DNA of 64,000 nucleotides from Melanopsichium pennsylvanicum (taxonomy: Eukaryota > Basidiomycota > Ustilaginomycetes > Ustilaginales): assembly GCA_900208305.1 (NCBI GenBank), contig OAPG01000012.1, positions 186,001 through 250,000 of the forward strand, given 5' to 3'. Made by a program: the position numbers and the translations under genes. The notes below the pieces were generated by a model. That model was given only the letters and a program-made list of their open reading frames with translations. It searched no databases and had not been told where the DNA came from. Positions 1 to 9,844 of this stretch are shown here, one piece after another; position 1 is the stretch's first letter, and each line of letters opens with the position of its first letter.

Positions 1-1274
1 ATGTGGGTGGAAGCGTCGGTCATTGCAGGGTCGATGGTCCGGCTACCATCACCGATGGGAACAGGCTTGAGACGCTTGCCGCCGAGATACTCGGAGTGGT
101 GAATCGAAGCGACTGCTTGGGTTTTGCTCTTGGTCTTGGAATTCGTCCCAGCTCCGAACGGAGCCGGGTAGGCCTCCTCGCCAGAGTCGACGCTGATGAT
201 GCTTTCGTCGTCACCCTCGCTTCGCGCCTCATCCTCGACAACCTCGAATGCCTTGTTACGAAGTTGCATTTCGAGCCTCTCGGTTTCGTTGGAAGGCTGC
301 TTGTGTGTTGAAGATTCCCGAGCCCCATCCTGCGCTTCTTGCCTCTTTTTGCCCTGTGGACCGCCTTGTTCCGGCTCGTAGAAATGAGCATCTTGCCGAT
401 CCTCATCCACGGGAGCGCCAGTCAAGTTGTCGGTGCCCCTGTTGCTTTGAGCCTCTTCAGTCGCCTTGTCGAGGCGTGGATTGGTACCGCCCATGACGGC
501 TCTTCCTGCTGCCCCGATGACACCGCTGGCCTTGGACGCGGCCGAACCGACTTTATCGAGCAAGGAGTCGGAGCCGGCAGCTGCACCAGAGCCAACCCTT
601 GTCGAATCGGAAGGGACGTTGAGATCGCCCTGATCGTCTGGTGGGCCGCTGCGCTTATTTTCCTTGAGCTTCGCTTTGGAATTGACATCCAGATCTTGCT
701 CGTCTTCATCGAGGTTGGTGAGAAGTCCTCCTTCGGCCTGTCCGAGCTCCAGTGGCTCCACCTCTGCCGAGCTGTTTTGTCCATCGGCGATTGCGCCGTT
801 TTCTGGCGAGGTCATAGGACTGGAAGCTGCACTTAGAATGGGACTTGTGACGAGATCTGCGGGAATGCTGTTACGTTCATCTTCATCGTCGATCTCGAGC
901 ACAAAGAAAGCTTCGCCGGAGTCGCCGACCTTCATAGCAAAGGGCAGTGGATCGGTCGAGTTGTTGAGATGAAGCGTCACTTTCCTTTCCCCTGGACGGA
1001 GCACGCTCATCTTGCCGAATCGGACATGGAAGGGTGTACTGGCGAGTTCGGTGATCTGACGCTCCACTTTCTTGTACTTGCGCTCGTTTTCGGGCAGTTT
1101 GCCGCGCTCAGAATCAGAGAGGATATTGCCCTGTCCATCGACTTCGACCTCTTCTTCGACATCGACCGTGCGCTCTACCACAATGACATCGATAGCACCG
1201 CTGAGGGTTGCAGGATTGATGTTGGGTGTGATGGTGTTGTACACCGTGGAAAAGACCTTTCCAACTAACTGCAT
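1..1274 (-). CDS. PAH1: Lipin / phosphatidate phosphatase, N-terminal part (runs off left edge)
   Basis: Lipins dephosphorylate phosphatidate to diacylglycerol at the ER/nuclear membrane and set the balance between storage lipid and phospholipid. The ATG at 1274 opens a frame that stays open to base 1 (about 424 residues). Residues 1-18 form an amphipathic-looking start. The N-LIP domain is plain from INPATLSGAIDVIVVE (19-34) and from TPFHVRFGKM (80-89), followed by an LNNSTDPLPFAMKVGDSGEA-type strand. Between these blocks sits a charged insert of about 40 residues (35-78, rich in E/D/K) that I do not recall in the yeast protein, where the two blocks nearly abut. Residues beyond about 150 are low-complexity and acidic or Ser-rich. 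The catalytic HAD domain (DxDxT) would lie left of the window, so activity cannot be judged here. No intron is needed in the visible part. I am confident of the family. Confidence 0.9.
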   Translation of the reverse strand, partial: MQLVGKVFSTVYNTITPNINPATLSGAIDVIVVERTVDVEEEVEVDGQGNILSDSERGKLPENERKYKKVERQITELASTPFHVRFGKMSVLRPGERKVTLHLNNSTDPLPFAMKVGDSGEAFFVLEIDDEDERNSIPADLVTSPILSAASSPMTSPENGAIADGQNSSAEVEPLELGQAEGGLLTNLDEDEQDLDVNSKAKLKENKRSGPPDDQGDLNVPSDSTRVGSGAAAGSDSLLDKVGSAASKASGVIGAAGRAVMGGTNPRLDKATEEAQSNRGTDNLTGAPVDEDRQDAHFYEPEQGGPQGKKRQEAQDGARESSTHKQPSNETERLEMQLRNKAFEVVEDEARSEGDDESIISVDSGEEAYPAPFGAGTNSKTKSKTQAVASIHHSEYLGGKRLKPVPIGDGSRTIDPAMTDASTH

Positions 1275-3016
1275 GGTTGCGGTCCAAGTGTGGAAGAATT
1301 AGGGAGGAGACTTGAAGTGATGTATGATCACTGTGGGATCGCAGGTTTATCTGCGTCGGGTGTCCCTGAAACGAGTGTATCGCCCACTGGATCAATTGCT
1401 GAACGCCTAGGTTCCCATTCGCAGTCGGCTGTTCCGACTGGACGAGATGTTTGACGCCCAAGAAGAGCGAAGCTTCTCGTGAGCGACCAGAAGATATATG
1501 AGATCCTTGTAGATGTGATCAGAGACGCCAAATCAGGATTAGAGATAGCAATCCTGCTGTTACGTCCAAGCCGATCGGAACAACCGAGTCCCGCTTAGCT
1601 GTTGAACGTCAGGCAAACCGTGCGTGAAAGTATATGAGAAGTGGTCAGCAGCACACCTGAAGCGTTGAGAGAGTGGGTCTGAATTCCTAACTGACGTTGT
1701 CGATGTTGGTAGAAGCGACAGTGAAAAGACAGGAGCAGGAGGAACAGGAACTCTCAACAGGTCAGGAGCAAAGAGAGGGTCCATCGACGATTGTCTGGGG
1801 TTGCGAGTTGCAACGTGCTCCACTAATGCAGCAGCAGCCCCTTTGCCAAACAGGGCTGAGCGAGAGTCTCGGCAGAAAGTAGTAATAATAGAATTGAGCC
1901 GTGAGCTCATTTTTTTGGCTGCCTTGTCACTGCACTGATTTTCTTGCTCCTTTTATTCCGAAAATCATTCTTTGATGAAAAGTGACGTCGCGGGATGAGC
2001 TGATCTTCAGTGTGCAATCTGTGAATGCTTGCAGTCCGAGTCTCACCGATTAGATTTTGTGGAGGGTTGAGGGGAGTGCAAAATAAGAAAGGTCAGCCGA
2101 TAACCTCTTGTCCACCCACACGCGGAGCAGAAAGCATCACAGATGGTCGCAGAGTCTAGAGCAGTGATGTGAAGCGTGGTTGACATACGGTCAAGATTGT
2201 ATCGATCTTCGGCTGCTGGGGAGCGCACAAGACAAGAAGGTCGACACCCTTGCTGTATTACACTGTAGAGTGTACGACGGCCCTCGCCTCTGCATTGCAC
2301 GGTCAAATAGTACTTTGTCGGAGTGCTGGATGCAAACAGGGACCAAAGTACCGGCGGTCTTGAAGCATCTCTACTCGTTGCTTGCCAGCCCCACCCCCAG
2401 GTTGCTAGCTTTTGATGGCATCAGTTGCAACCACCATGCGTCTCACGACAAAATGTAAACCCGAGATTGATCGAGCAGCCTAAACCGTGTGAACCGACGT
2501 GCTTTGGACTCGCCACAACTTTTCACACAAAGTTTGGCGAGCTTCTCTTTGCCGAAAGCAGTACATGTACTAAAGCTCCTGGAATATCGCTATCACATGT
2601 GAAGAGGCAAGGGAAACACGCTCGACCTCCTTTTGTCCAAAGTGAATAACGAACAGAACATGGTTCGAGATGCGCTTGCTTTCTGCAGGGTGCGATTCGG
2701 TGTGCCACGCGATACGCGCGAGCTCTTCAACTCTGGCCAAGTTACTTGCACTTTTCTCGCCGCCGCCTCTAGACGCCTTGCTGACTGACAAGACCCAATA
2801 ATTTAGCCGGCGGTCAGATATCACACAACTGTCAGGTGTTGTTGTTGCACCTCTTGCCACTCTGTTCGGTACTCTACTGTGCGTGTCCTTTATTTCACGT
2901 TCTGAAGTCATCACCAGCATTGAGCACCGGCACGATCCGCATCAAATTCAGACGTTGTTCGCTAATCGATCAGATTCTCGGTAGCGACTCCGAAGCCAAA
3001 GCAAGGGCAGGAAAGA
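1275..3016. other. Intergenic region, PAH1 / nitrilase divergent promoters
   Basis: This is 1.74 kb between two divergently transcribed genes. Open frames here are short, unrelated to any family I know, and several lack ATG. It contains the 10-mer CGCTTAGCTG (1592-1601), which recurs in two other intergenic regions. I see no convincing TATA box or RNA gene. Confidence 0.6.
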
Positions 3017-4414
3017 ATGCCGAAAATCGAGTTTCTTGGCGACCTCTCATCGGATCATCCGCATCCACAAGCGTTGCTCGCCCCGAAACCATTCGCAAAC
3101 ACATCGGGAGAGCCGAAAGATCCACTTATCCACATCGCTGTAGCCCAAGTCCTGGCTGATGAATCCGGTCTCCACCCTGACGACACCGAGGCAGCTGACA
3201 CTGTGGGCGAGGCGGGTTTGGAAAAGTTAGAACGGTGGGCTTCTTGCGCAGCGCAGAAGAGAGCTGATGTGGTCGTCTTCCCAGAATACTTTTTGAGCGG
3301 TGCGACGCATGAACTTTGGAGACGGGTCAGGGAGGCTCAGCGAAAACAAGCCGACTCTGCACAAAATCAGCAACGAGGAGGTGAACCTCTCGCAGGTAAT
3401 CAGGAGAAGGATGATTCGAATGACGGACAGAAAGAAGCCGAAGGGAACGAAAAGACGTGGATTGAAGTCATCATCCACGTCGCCCAAAAGTACGACATCG
3501 ATATCGTGGCAGGCACTGTGGTGGAGTTAGGTCCTCAACCTCACGCTGAGATTTTGACAGATCATCCAGTTTGTCAGGTCGACTCTCTGCCTGATGCAGA
3601 TCCATCAAAGAAGAAGCAAAAAGATCCAAGCGACAAGATCCCTCATCGACCCTCTAAAAACGCCAGGATCACTTCAAATCAAGACGAACAAGATCACGAG
3701 GACGAACTTTTCAATACATCCTACTACATTTCTCGTCATGGTCAAGTCTTACACCGCTACACAAAGCAGAACCTCTGGCATCCCGAACGCGAAACGCTCC
3801 TGCATTCCCAACACCAGACTCATCCTGAACAACACCATGGCTCATCCACATTTATCATCGAGACAAAACGCGGAACCAAGCTTCGCGCAGCGATGGCGAT
3901 CTGCTGGGATCTGGCTTGGTTTAGTCGATTCTACCAAATGATTTCACCCCCTTTCGACGGCAGAGCGTCAGATTTGGATGCGCAAGACCAAGTTCCGGGA
4001 CCCGATGTGATCTTTGCTCCCACCTGCTGGTATGCTTCGGATGGGGGACCAAAGGCGTTGCTGTGGAATGGGGTTGGTGAAGCGCAAATGTTGGATACAT
4101 TGTGCTTGACAAGGGCGGTGGAACTCGAAGCGATTCTTGTAATGTGTAACGTCGCCGGCCCATACTTGAATGACGAGGCGATAGAAAACGTGAGACAGGA
4201 ATTGAAAAAACAAACCGAGCAAGGCATTGCGGATGAGGATCTAGAAATGCCCTTGATCGGGTTGGGTCGTAGTAGGATTTGTGCACCATTCTTAAACGTG
4301 ATTGCGCAAGTGCCGGATCAGAGAGAGGTGATGCTATTGCAAAGTGTGGATCTCAACCTGTTGAGGGATGCTAGGCAGGTGTATAGGATGCGATACGATT
4401 ACGCTCAGAAATGA
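3017..4414 (+). CDS. Carbon-nitrogen hydrolase (nitrilase superfamily)
   Basis: This 465-residue protein belongs to the nitrilase/amidase superfamily, which hydrolyses non-peptide C-N bonds using a Glu-Lys-Cys triad. All three positions are visible: E90 in VVFPEYF, K250 in HRYTKQNLWHPE and C296 in AAMAICWDLAWF. Strand-helix elements around them (IHIAVAQVLAD near residue 38; DVIFAPTCWY near 330; EAILVMCNVAGPY near 370) fit the fold. The 160-residue gap between Glu and Lys is long for the family. Much of it is a charged, low-complexity insert (about 105-140 and 195-225, rich in K/Q/D/E), probably a surface loop. There is no signal peptide, so a cytosolic enzyme is likely. The substrate cannot be assigned. 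The ATG at 3017 is the first in frame and the frame is uninterrupted. Confidence 0.85.
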   Translation: MPKIEFLGDLSSDHPHPQALLAPKPFANTSGEPKDPLIHIAVAQVLADESGLHPDDTEAADTVGEAGLEKLERWASCAAQKRADVVVFPEYFLSGATHELWRRVREAQRKQADSAQNQQRGGEPLAGNQEKDDSNDGQKEAEGNEKTWIEVIIHVAQKYDIDIVAGTVVELGPQPHAEILTDHPVCQVDSLPDADPSKKKQKDPSDKIPHRPSKNARITSNQDEQDHEDELFNTSYYISRHGQVLHRYTKQNLWHPERETLLHSQHQTHPEQHHGSSTFIIETKRGTKLRAAMAICWDLAWFSRFYQMISPPFDGRASDLDAQDQVPGPDVIFAPTCWYASDGGPKALLWNGVGEAQMLDTLCLTRAVELEAILVMCNVAGPYLNDEAIENVRQELKKQTEQGIADEDLEMPLIGLGRSRICAPFLNVIAQVPDQREVMLLQSVDLNLLRDARQVYRMRYDYAQK

Positions 4415-4551
4415 GTATAGTTGATTCACATTCGGTTTTAAGAGACAGACACTGTCGCATCTAAACGAGATAGTTGCTGTGGGGGGAAAGAAAGAGTGTT
4501 TGTGCTGTGTTCATTGCAAAGTGTGCCTATGTGAATGGGGGTAAAGTGACA

Positions 4552-6513
4552 TCAGCGCTGCGGCCCAACGCGATGATTCTCGTTCGCGCCTTGGCCGTCA
4601 CTGATGCTATCACTGAGGTCTTCCTCACCAACGTCAAAGATGTTATCTCCTTCCTCTTCGTCCTCTGCATGTTTTCCACCAACTAGTCTCTCGAGTTCGT
4701 GATTGTCTCCCGCATTGGCGGGTGAGTCGGCAGGAGCGCCAAACTCGGTCGTAGTCGCGAGACGCAGTGCTCCACCTCTCCCGATTCGAGTAATTTCGGG
4801 TCGTCTCCTCTTTCTCGCACGAAGCAACAACCATGTGCCTACACCTACCGCAATGAGCAGTATGATCAGGGCCAGCGACCCAGCATCGTAGTACGCCCTC
4901 CATCTGGCCTCCTCCGCCACTTGCTCCTCAGTCTTTCCGGTTCCAGGAATCACCAAAGAGCCATCTTTGCCGACCGAAGCGATGGCCCCGCCCCCACCCG
5001 AAATGAGCACTCGATCCGGTTCATCACCCACTCTGGATGGGATCAAAGCATTGGGACCGGCAACTTTCATGTAATCGATCCCCATGAATCTCACAATCAT
5101 GTCGTGCGCCTCAATCGGTTTGTCCACTCCCACCATGTGACTTGCTCCTCTGACTCCGACGTAGGTCAAATTCCTTGCTGTTCTCCATGTGCCCGCCAGA
5201 GTGCCGTTGACGTACCAATCCTGCGCGGCGTGATCTCCGAAACCTTTGCTTCCATCCCATTCCAAATTCTCTGCCGTACGCTTGACACCGATCGAGTTGC
5301 AGATCAAATCTTCTTCGCCTGCAAACAGCATGACCTTGATGCCACTTTCGAGCAACTCGGGGAGTAATACCACAGATGCAGGTGAAGTGGTATCTGAACG
5401 CATGGCAGAGCCCACGTTAGCATTGCACTCAACCCATGCTTCAGGTTTGTGACTCTCGTCCACGTGCAAAGCCTTTCGCACGTCCTCCCGGCGAAGGTAG
5501 TCATACATGGATGAGAGGGTGGTCGGCCAATTCATTCCGCACGCTGGTGAGCTGTCGCTCAGACGCACGTCGTAAATGTTGATGCAAGTATACCCAGATG
5601 ACCCTGGCTGCTTGGCAGTGGTGGTGGCTACGATGGTTTGGAGGATCTCGTCACACACTTCAACCTCTCTCGGACTGCCTGAGCTGGTGGTGAGTCTGTC
5701 GAGCTGCTTGTGGCATCGATCGACGATGCGAGCGACGCGTTTGTAATCATCGGATGATGTTGTCCAAATATTTTTCTCGACCATGATCTCTAGTTCGGAA
5801 CCGTATTGGTTTTTGGGGTCGATGAAGCCGTTTCCGATAGCAATTCCTTTGAGAGAGACGGGCGGCATGGAAGACTTGACGATGGCCTTGGCGGTGTAAG
5901 GAATGTATTGGCCCGCAAAGCTCTCTCCGGCCAAATAGGTGTCGACGCCGCTGCCTTGGCTGCCGAAGTTGAGTTCGACGTCGCGCGAATATTCTGGGAA
6001 GACCTGGACAAACTGTTGAAGAAAGTGTACGACCTCGTCGGCAGCTTGTGGCAGGGATGTGGTGTAGGAATTGGTGTTGACGTAGCTGAATCCTGTGCCT
6101 ACGGGTTGATCTAGGAAGAGAATGTCAGCATACTCATTCCAGCTCGCACCATCCTTGACCCAGACAAGACCGCCTTTGCCATCCATTCTCCACGCACCGA
6201 CCTCCATCATGGCGCCGTCGAAGGAGGAGCAGCCAGGACCGCCGTTGAACCAGATGATGAGTTTGCGCTTTGCAGGAACATGACGCGCTCGCAGCAAAAG
6301 GAAGAAGAGGTGGGCATTATCCTTGGGTTGGCTGTTGGCTGCGGCTGGTCGGGCAGGGAGGTAGCCTGCTGACATTTGGAGCGGGTGCCCAACAGCAGAT
6401 GAGGATGATGCTTGGGCATGAAGATCTGGGAGACCTGGGACATGAAACGAGGATGCTGGTGGGACGGGAATGCCACGCCGCAGCAACACCTCACGAGGAT
6501 CCAAGAGCGGCAT
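4552..6513 (-). CDS. KEX1: Pheromone-processing carboxypeptidase KEX1 (serine carboxypeptidase, S10)
   Basis: Kex1 is a Golgi-membrane serine carboxypeptidase that trims C-terminal Lys/Arg from Kex2-cleaved precursors. The 653-residue frame carries [17 protein letters not shown] (about 83-99), the nucleophile S198 in [11 protein letters not shown]402 in [11 protein letters not shown] and H459 in GASHMVG. A single transmembrane helix (about 555-577, [18 protein letters not shown]) is followed by basic residues and an acidic cytosolic tail, the expected type I topology. An N-terminal signal peptide is not evident: residues 1-30 ([14 protein letters not shown]...) are not hydrophobic, and an in-frame stop lies at 6583-6585 with no other ATG between. 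An upstream signal-encoding exon may therefore be missing from this model. The gene is divergent from the SNAPC4-like gene. Confidence 0.9.
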   Translation of the reverse strand: MPLLDPREVLLRRGIPVPPASSFHVPGLPDLHAQASSSSAVGHPLQMSAGYLPARPAAANSQPKDNAHLFFLLLRARHVPAKRKLIIWFNGGPGCSSFDGAMMEVGAWRMDGKGGLVWVKDGASWNEYADILFLDQPVGTGFSYVNTNSYTTSLPQAADEVVHFLQQFVQVFPEYSRDVELNFGSQGSGVDTYLAGESFAGQYIPYTAKAIVKSSMPPVSLKGIAIGNGFIDPKNQYGSELEIMVEKNIWTTSSDDYKRVARIVDRCHKQLDRLTTSSGSPREVEVCDEILQTIVATTTAKQPGSSGYTCINIYDVRLSDSSPACGMNWPTTLSSMYDYLRREDVRKALHVDESHKPEAWVECNANVGSAMRSDTTSPASVVLLPELLESGIKVMLFAGEEDLICNSIGVKRTAENLEWDGSKGFGDHAAQDWYVNGTLAGTWRTARNLTYVGVRGASHMVGVDKPIEAHDMIVRFMGIDYMKVAGPNALIPSRVGDEPDRVLISGGGGAIASVGKDGSLVIPGTGKTEEQVAEEARWRAYYDAGSLALIILLIAVGVGTWLLLRARKRRRPEITRIGRGGALRLATTTEFGAPADSPANAGDNHELERLVGGKHAEDEEEGDNIFDVGEEDLSDSISDGQGANENHRVGPQR

Positions 6514-7277
6514 TGTGAAGAAGTGCGTGTAAAAGGGTTTGATGCGGTGTCGAGGACGAGGAGGTGGCCGTGGATTCTGTGGCTAGATATGAAGCACTGT
6601 TGTGACCAAAGAATGTCAACCTTTGTTGAATGTGTGCTGTGATAGCTTTGGGTCAGCTTTGGGTCAAGCAATTGTAGTTGTGAAAAGATGAACTGTCAAA
6701 ATTACTTGAAAGACGTCCAAGGTATGGCAGCAACAACCCATGTCTAAGTTAGCAGCAGAACAAGAAAAGTGCATGTCGAGAGAGTTAAGTTGATTCTACG
6801 CTCCCTTTTGGTTCGTGTTGGTTCGTGTTGGTGTGTGTGGGTGAGTGTGGGCTGCTTCGTTTGGCTGAGCTGTCCGAAACACGCAGCCATGTGCCGTAAA
6901 GTAATGTAAAATGTATTTAAATTTACCATGAAACACTAGAGCCACGTAAATTTATTGTTACATTTTATTTCAAATAAATACTGTTCTGTTCGCTTTCATT
7001 TCTTCATACTCTGTCTTCACTGTCACAGAGTCTGTGCGGCACAATTTTGATGTGGCTATTGTATTATCGAGGCCAAAATTCCTAAATTGTTAGGTCGCAG
7101 AAATTGCGAGCTCCATTTGTGATTTCAGGGTCCAAATTTATCAGACACACGAGAACAACAGCAAGCATGCACGACTTATCCCCCACAGTTTATCTCTTGA
7201 CTACCATATCTCACCAAAGCTTGACCTTCAATAGCGCTCAAAGGGATGCGCCGTGGTGCTCATAGTACACCTCCATC
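6514..7277. other. Divergent promoter region KEX1 / SNAPC4-like
   Basis: These 764 bp are AT-rich around 6900-7000 (runs such as TATTTAAATTTA). On the minus strand an ATG near 6766 could begin a short upstream exon of KEX1: the frame runs about 23 codons to a CAAGTAATTT splice-donor-like site. This is not established. No RNA gene was recognised. Confidence 0.4.
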
Positions 7278-9365
7278 ATGGACGGTCACACGACCGATCC
7301 ATCAACTTCTGACCCGCAGTCAGTTCTCCAGGAACTCATCATGCACGCTCAGGCTGCTAACACTCCAGCACCTCCACTAGTGCATACACAGCATGGCTCA
7401 GCCTCCAGCAATGACCATCACCATGAGAATGACTATGACAATGACAATGACAATGATGAGTCGAACAACTACGAGCAAGCTTCCGTCTCCCCTCAAGTCG
7501 AGCAGTCCCATATTGAAGCACCGTTACTGTCCGCTTCGGTCGACCAACCTCACGACCTTCTTTCATATGATCAGATCTCGGCCATAATTGCATCCAGTAC
7601 AGCTGATCGACGTGAGCTCACCACTCTCCTTTGCCAAAAAAAGCTCCTCACCATTGCTCAGAAGCGCAATGTTGCCCATTCACATGCACTCGAAAAGTTC
7701 TCGAATCTACTCTCAAAGACACGCGACGAACTCAAGTCAGCACTTCACTCGCTCGACGTGGCAGACATTGTAGATGCCGAGGACCAATCTCTCGAAGCTA
7801 TCCGCACAAACAGGTTTGCCGAAGATGCAGCTGCTATTTGTCCTATCCCAGCAGTGATGGTGCAAAACATTCCCCTGCTGCGCCTGCAGTCCATTGAGCG
7901 CGCTGAATATGACAACGCTCTCGGTTCAAGGCTATGGATTGAGGCAGAAGATCAGCAGTTGCGTAACGCGGTCAAGGCGGCTGCCCTCAAGTCGCATACC
8001 TTTGTGCTCAGTACAAACCCAAATTTCAGCGGCGATGCACTGGCTGAAGCAGCAAAATTGGACGACGAGTCGGCGTTGCTTCTTGCGGAACAGATCGAAC
8101 GCGATCAACTGCCATCCGGGTCAGGCAGGAATGCGACCCGCGGACTCGATTGGTCCACAATCGCACCACGTGTACCTAGTCGCACCCTTGACGAGATCAG
8201 GACTCGTTGGAACGGTTTCCTTCGACCCAGCGTCAATTCCAAAGCCTGGAGCAAGAAAGAGATTGAGGACGTAATTCGTCTCGCAACGCCGCATTTGTCT
8301 GCCTATCTCAACAAAGCACGAGACCAGGACTCAACACTAGCGAATTCAGCCGAGAATCCTTGTTCTTCAACCACCATTACTACTACTCCGATGGCCCCTA
8401 TTCCGTGGCAGCTCATCGCACAAGAACTTGGTACAGCTCGTACCCCATATGCTTGCTTCGTTGCTTTCTGCACTGCGATTGTTCAGCGAGATCAACCAGA
8501 CATGTCATCCGCCGAAGACGAGCAGATCAAGGAGCTCTTCTCCCTCTTTCGCGGTGCTTGGCGCTTCATTGCGCTCTACAACAACTCCAGTCCCAACTTG
8601 TCCATCTCGTCTTATCTCTCGCCGCTTGCATCCACGTCCGAACAAAATGTTGCTGATGATCGACGTGTAACCATCCTTGGGCGAGTCGGCCGCGATTCCT
8701 CCACCGTCTACCGTCGCTTCCGCAACACGACCGATCCAGCACTCGCAATGGGTATGTGGTCGGTTCAAGAAGATCTCATACTCATTCAAGCTGTGCGCAG
8801 CTTGGGTCGTGAGAATTGGTCTGGCGTAGCAGCGCGTGTACCTAATCGCACCTCGTCACAGTGTCGAGAACGGTACAATCGTCGACTCAAGCGGTTTGAG
8901 GACGAATTCGAAGTCGGAGACGACGAATTTGATGTGGATAGGATCGCGGAGCTGCTTGGAAACCAGACGAAAATGAAGTGGAGCCCAGAGATGGACAAAG
9001 TTCTGGTGTCCTACCTTGATGATGATATGAAGGGTAAGGACGGAAGATCATTTGCAAGTATAGCAACAGAACTATGCGAGAAGCTAGACATGAGGCTGTC
9101 TGATAAGCGTGTTCGTGACCGCTGTGTCACATTGCGAAAGAACAAGATGAAGCACGCGAAAGGGAAAGAGAAACAAGGAGAGAATCAACATCATGATCAT
9201 GATGCTGGTGGACCAAGCACAAGGCAGTTACAACCTGATAGTGGATCGGTGGCTGCTGAAAACGCCCAACAGCTGTCGAATGATGCGGATCAAGTTTTTG
9301 TCTCGAAAGATGCGAATCGGACTCGCACTGCTATTGTTCCTGGTGCCAAGCGTCGAAAAGTGTGA
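7278..9365 (+). CDS. Multi-Myb protein resembling SNAPC4 (snRNA-activating complex large subunit)
   Basis: This 695-residue nuclear-type protein has a degenerate series of Myb/SANT repeats. In order: LDWSTIAPRVPSRTLDEIRTRW (about 292-313), WSKKEIEDVIRLA with a later PWQLIAQELGTARTPYACF (about 330-395), a diverged repeat (about 405-490), GMWSVQEDLILIQAVRSLG with NWSGVAARVPNRTSSQCRERY (about 492-535), and KWSPEMDKVLVSYLDDD (about 565-580). The order and the signatures AxELGTxRxxxxC and WxxIxxxVPxRxxxQCRxRY match my memory of metazoan SNAPC4, which binds the proximal sequence element of snRNA promoters. The N-terminus is Asp/Asn/His-rich (an ATGACA repeat) and the C-terminus is basic (KNKMKHAKGKEK, ending KRRKV). 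A Bas1/Cef1-like Myb factor is the main alternative. The gene is intronless. Confidence 0.65.
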   Translation: MDGHTTDPSTSDPQSVLQELIMHAQAANTPAPPLVHTQHGSASSNDHHHENDYDNDNDNDESNNYEQASVSPQVEQSHIEAPLLSASVDQPHDLLSYDQISAIIASSTADRRELTTLLCQKKLLTIAQKRNVAHSHALEKFSNLLSKTRDELKSALHSLDVADIVDAEDQSLEAIRTNRFAEDAAAICPIPAVMVQNIPLLRLQSIERAEYDNALGSRLWIEAEDQQLRNAVKAAALKSHTFVLSTNPNFSGDALAEAAKLDDESALLLAEQIERDQLPSGSGRNATRGLDWSTIAPRVPSRTLDEIRTRWNGFLRPSVNSKAWSKKEIEDVIRLATPHLSAYLNKARDQDSTLANSAENPCSSTTITTTPMAPIPWQLIAQELGTARTPYACFVAFCTAIVQRDQPDMSSAEDEQIKELFSLFRGAWRFIALYNNSSPNLSISSYLSPLASTSEQNVADDRRVTILGRVGRDSSTVYRRFRNTTDPALAMGMWSVQEDLILIQAVRSLGRENWSGVAARVPNRTSSQCRERYNRRLKRFEDEFEVGDDEFDVDRIAELLGNQTKMKWSPEMDKVLVSYLDDDMKGKDGRSFASIATELCEKLDMRLSDKRVRDRCVTLRKNKMKHAKGKEKQGENQHHDHDAGGPSTRQLQPDSGSVAAENAQQLSNDADQVFVSKDANRTRTAIVPGAKRRKV

Positions 9366-9844
9366 TGTCCTGGTCATCTTTCAAGTAGGCCTGCCTATTC
9401 AGGACGGACTAGGACCACGACTGCAGCATGACCAAGCCCGATTTGGATTATTGTGATTTGAAATATAAATCTTGAATGCTTCCCGATCGATTTGAAATTA
9501 TGCGAGTGAGACTGGCTAAAATCACGTGAAGCGCAAGGCTGGTCTTCCGACTTGGGCCTTTTACCGTAGATTGAGCTTTTTTTTTCTTCGCTGTTCTCAA
9601 TTGGGAAGCAGCTCAAGCACTCTTCTGATGCCACATGCATCTGATTCATCTCAACCAGCTGGGATCAGCTCAAACAGTATTGTGCTTACCATCATCCCAA
9701 TTCTGCATCTTGCATCTTGAAGCTTTATCACTGGATCCGCTAATAGCTCATCAGACACCTCATCATTTGCCGTATCAGGCGCAATTCATTCTCAACACAC
9801 TCGGCGTGTGTCAAAAAAGCATCCTAAGTGCCATTTTGCCAATA
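9366..9844. other. Intergenic region SNAPC4-like / uS7m
   Basis: These 479 bp separate two tandem genes. An in-frame ATG at 9635 could extend the downstream protein by 70 residues. That stretch (His/Leu/Gln-rich) does not look conserved, so it is treated as 5' leader. Confidence 0.4.

Noticed and set aside
9635..9844. Longer N-terminus for uS7m from ATG 9635
   Set aside because: Would bury the mitochondrial presequence; the extra 70 residues are low-complexity.
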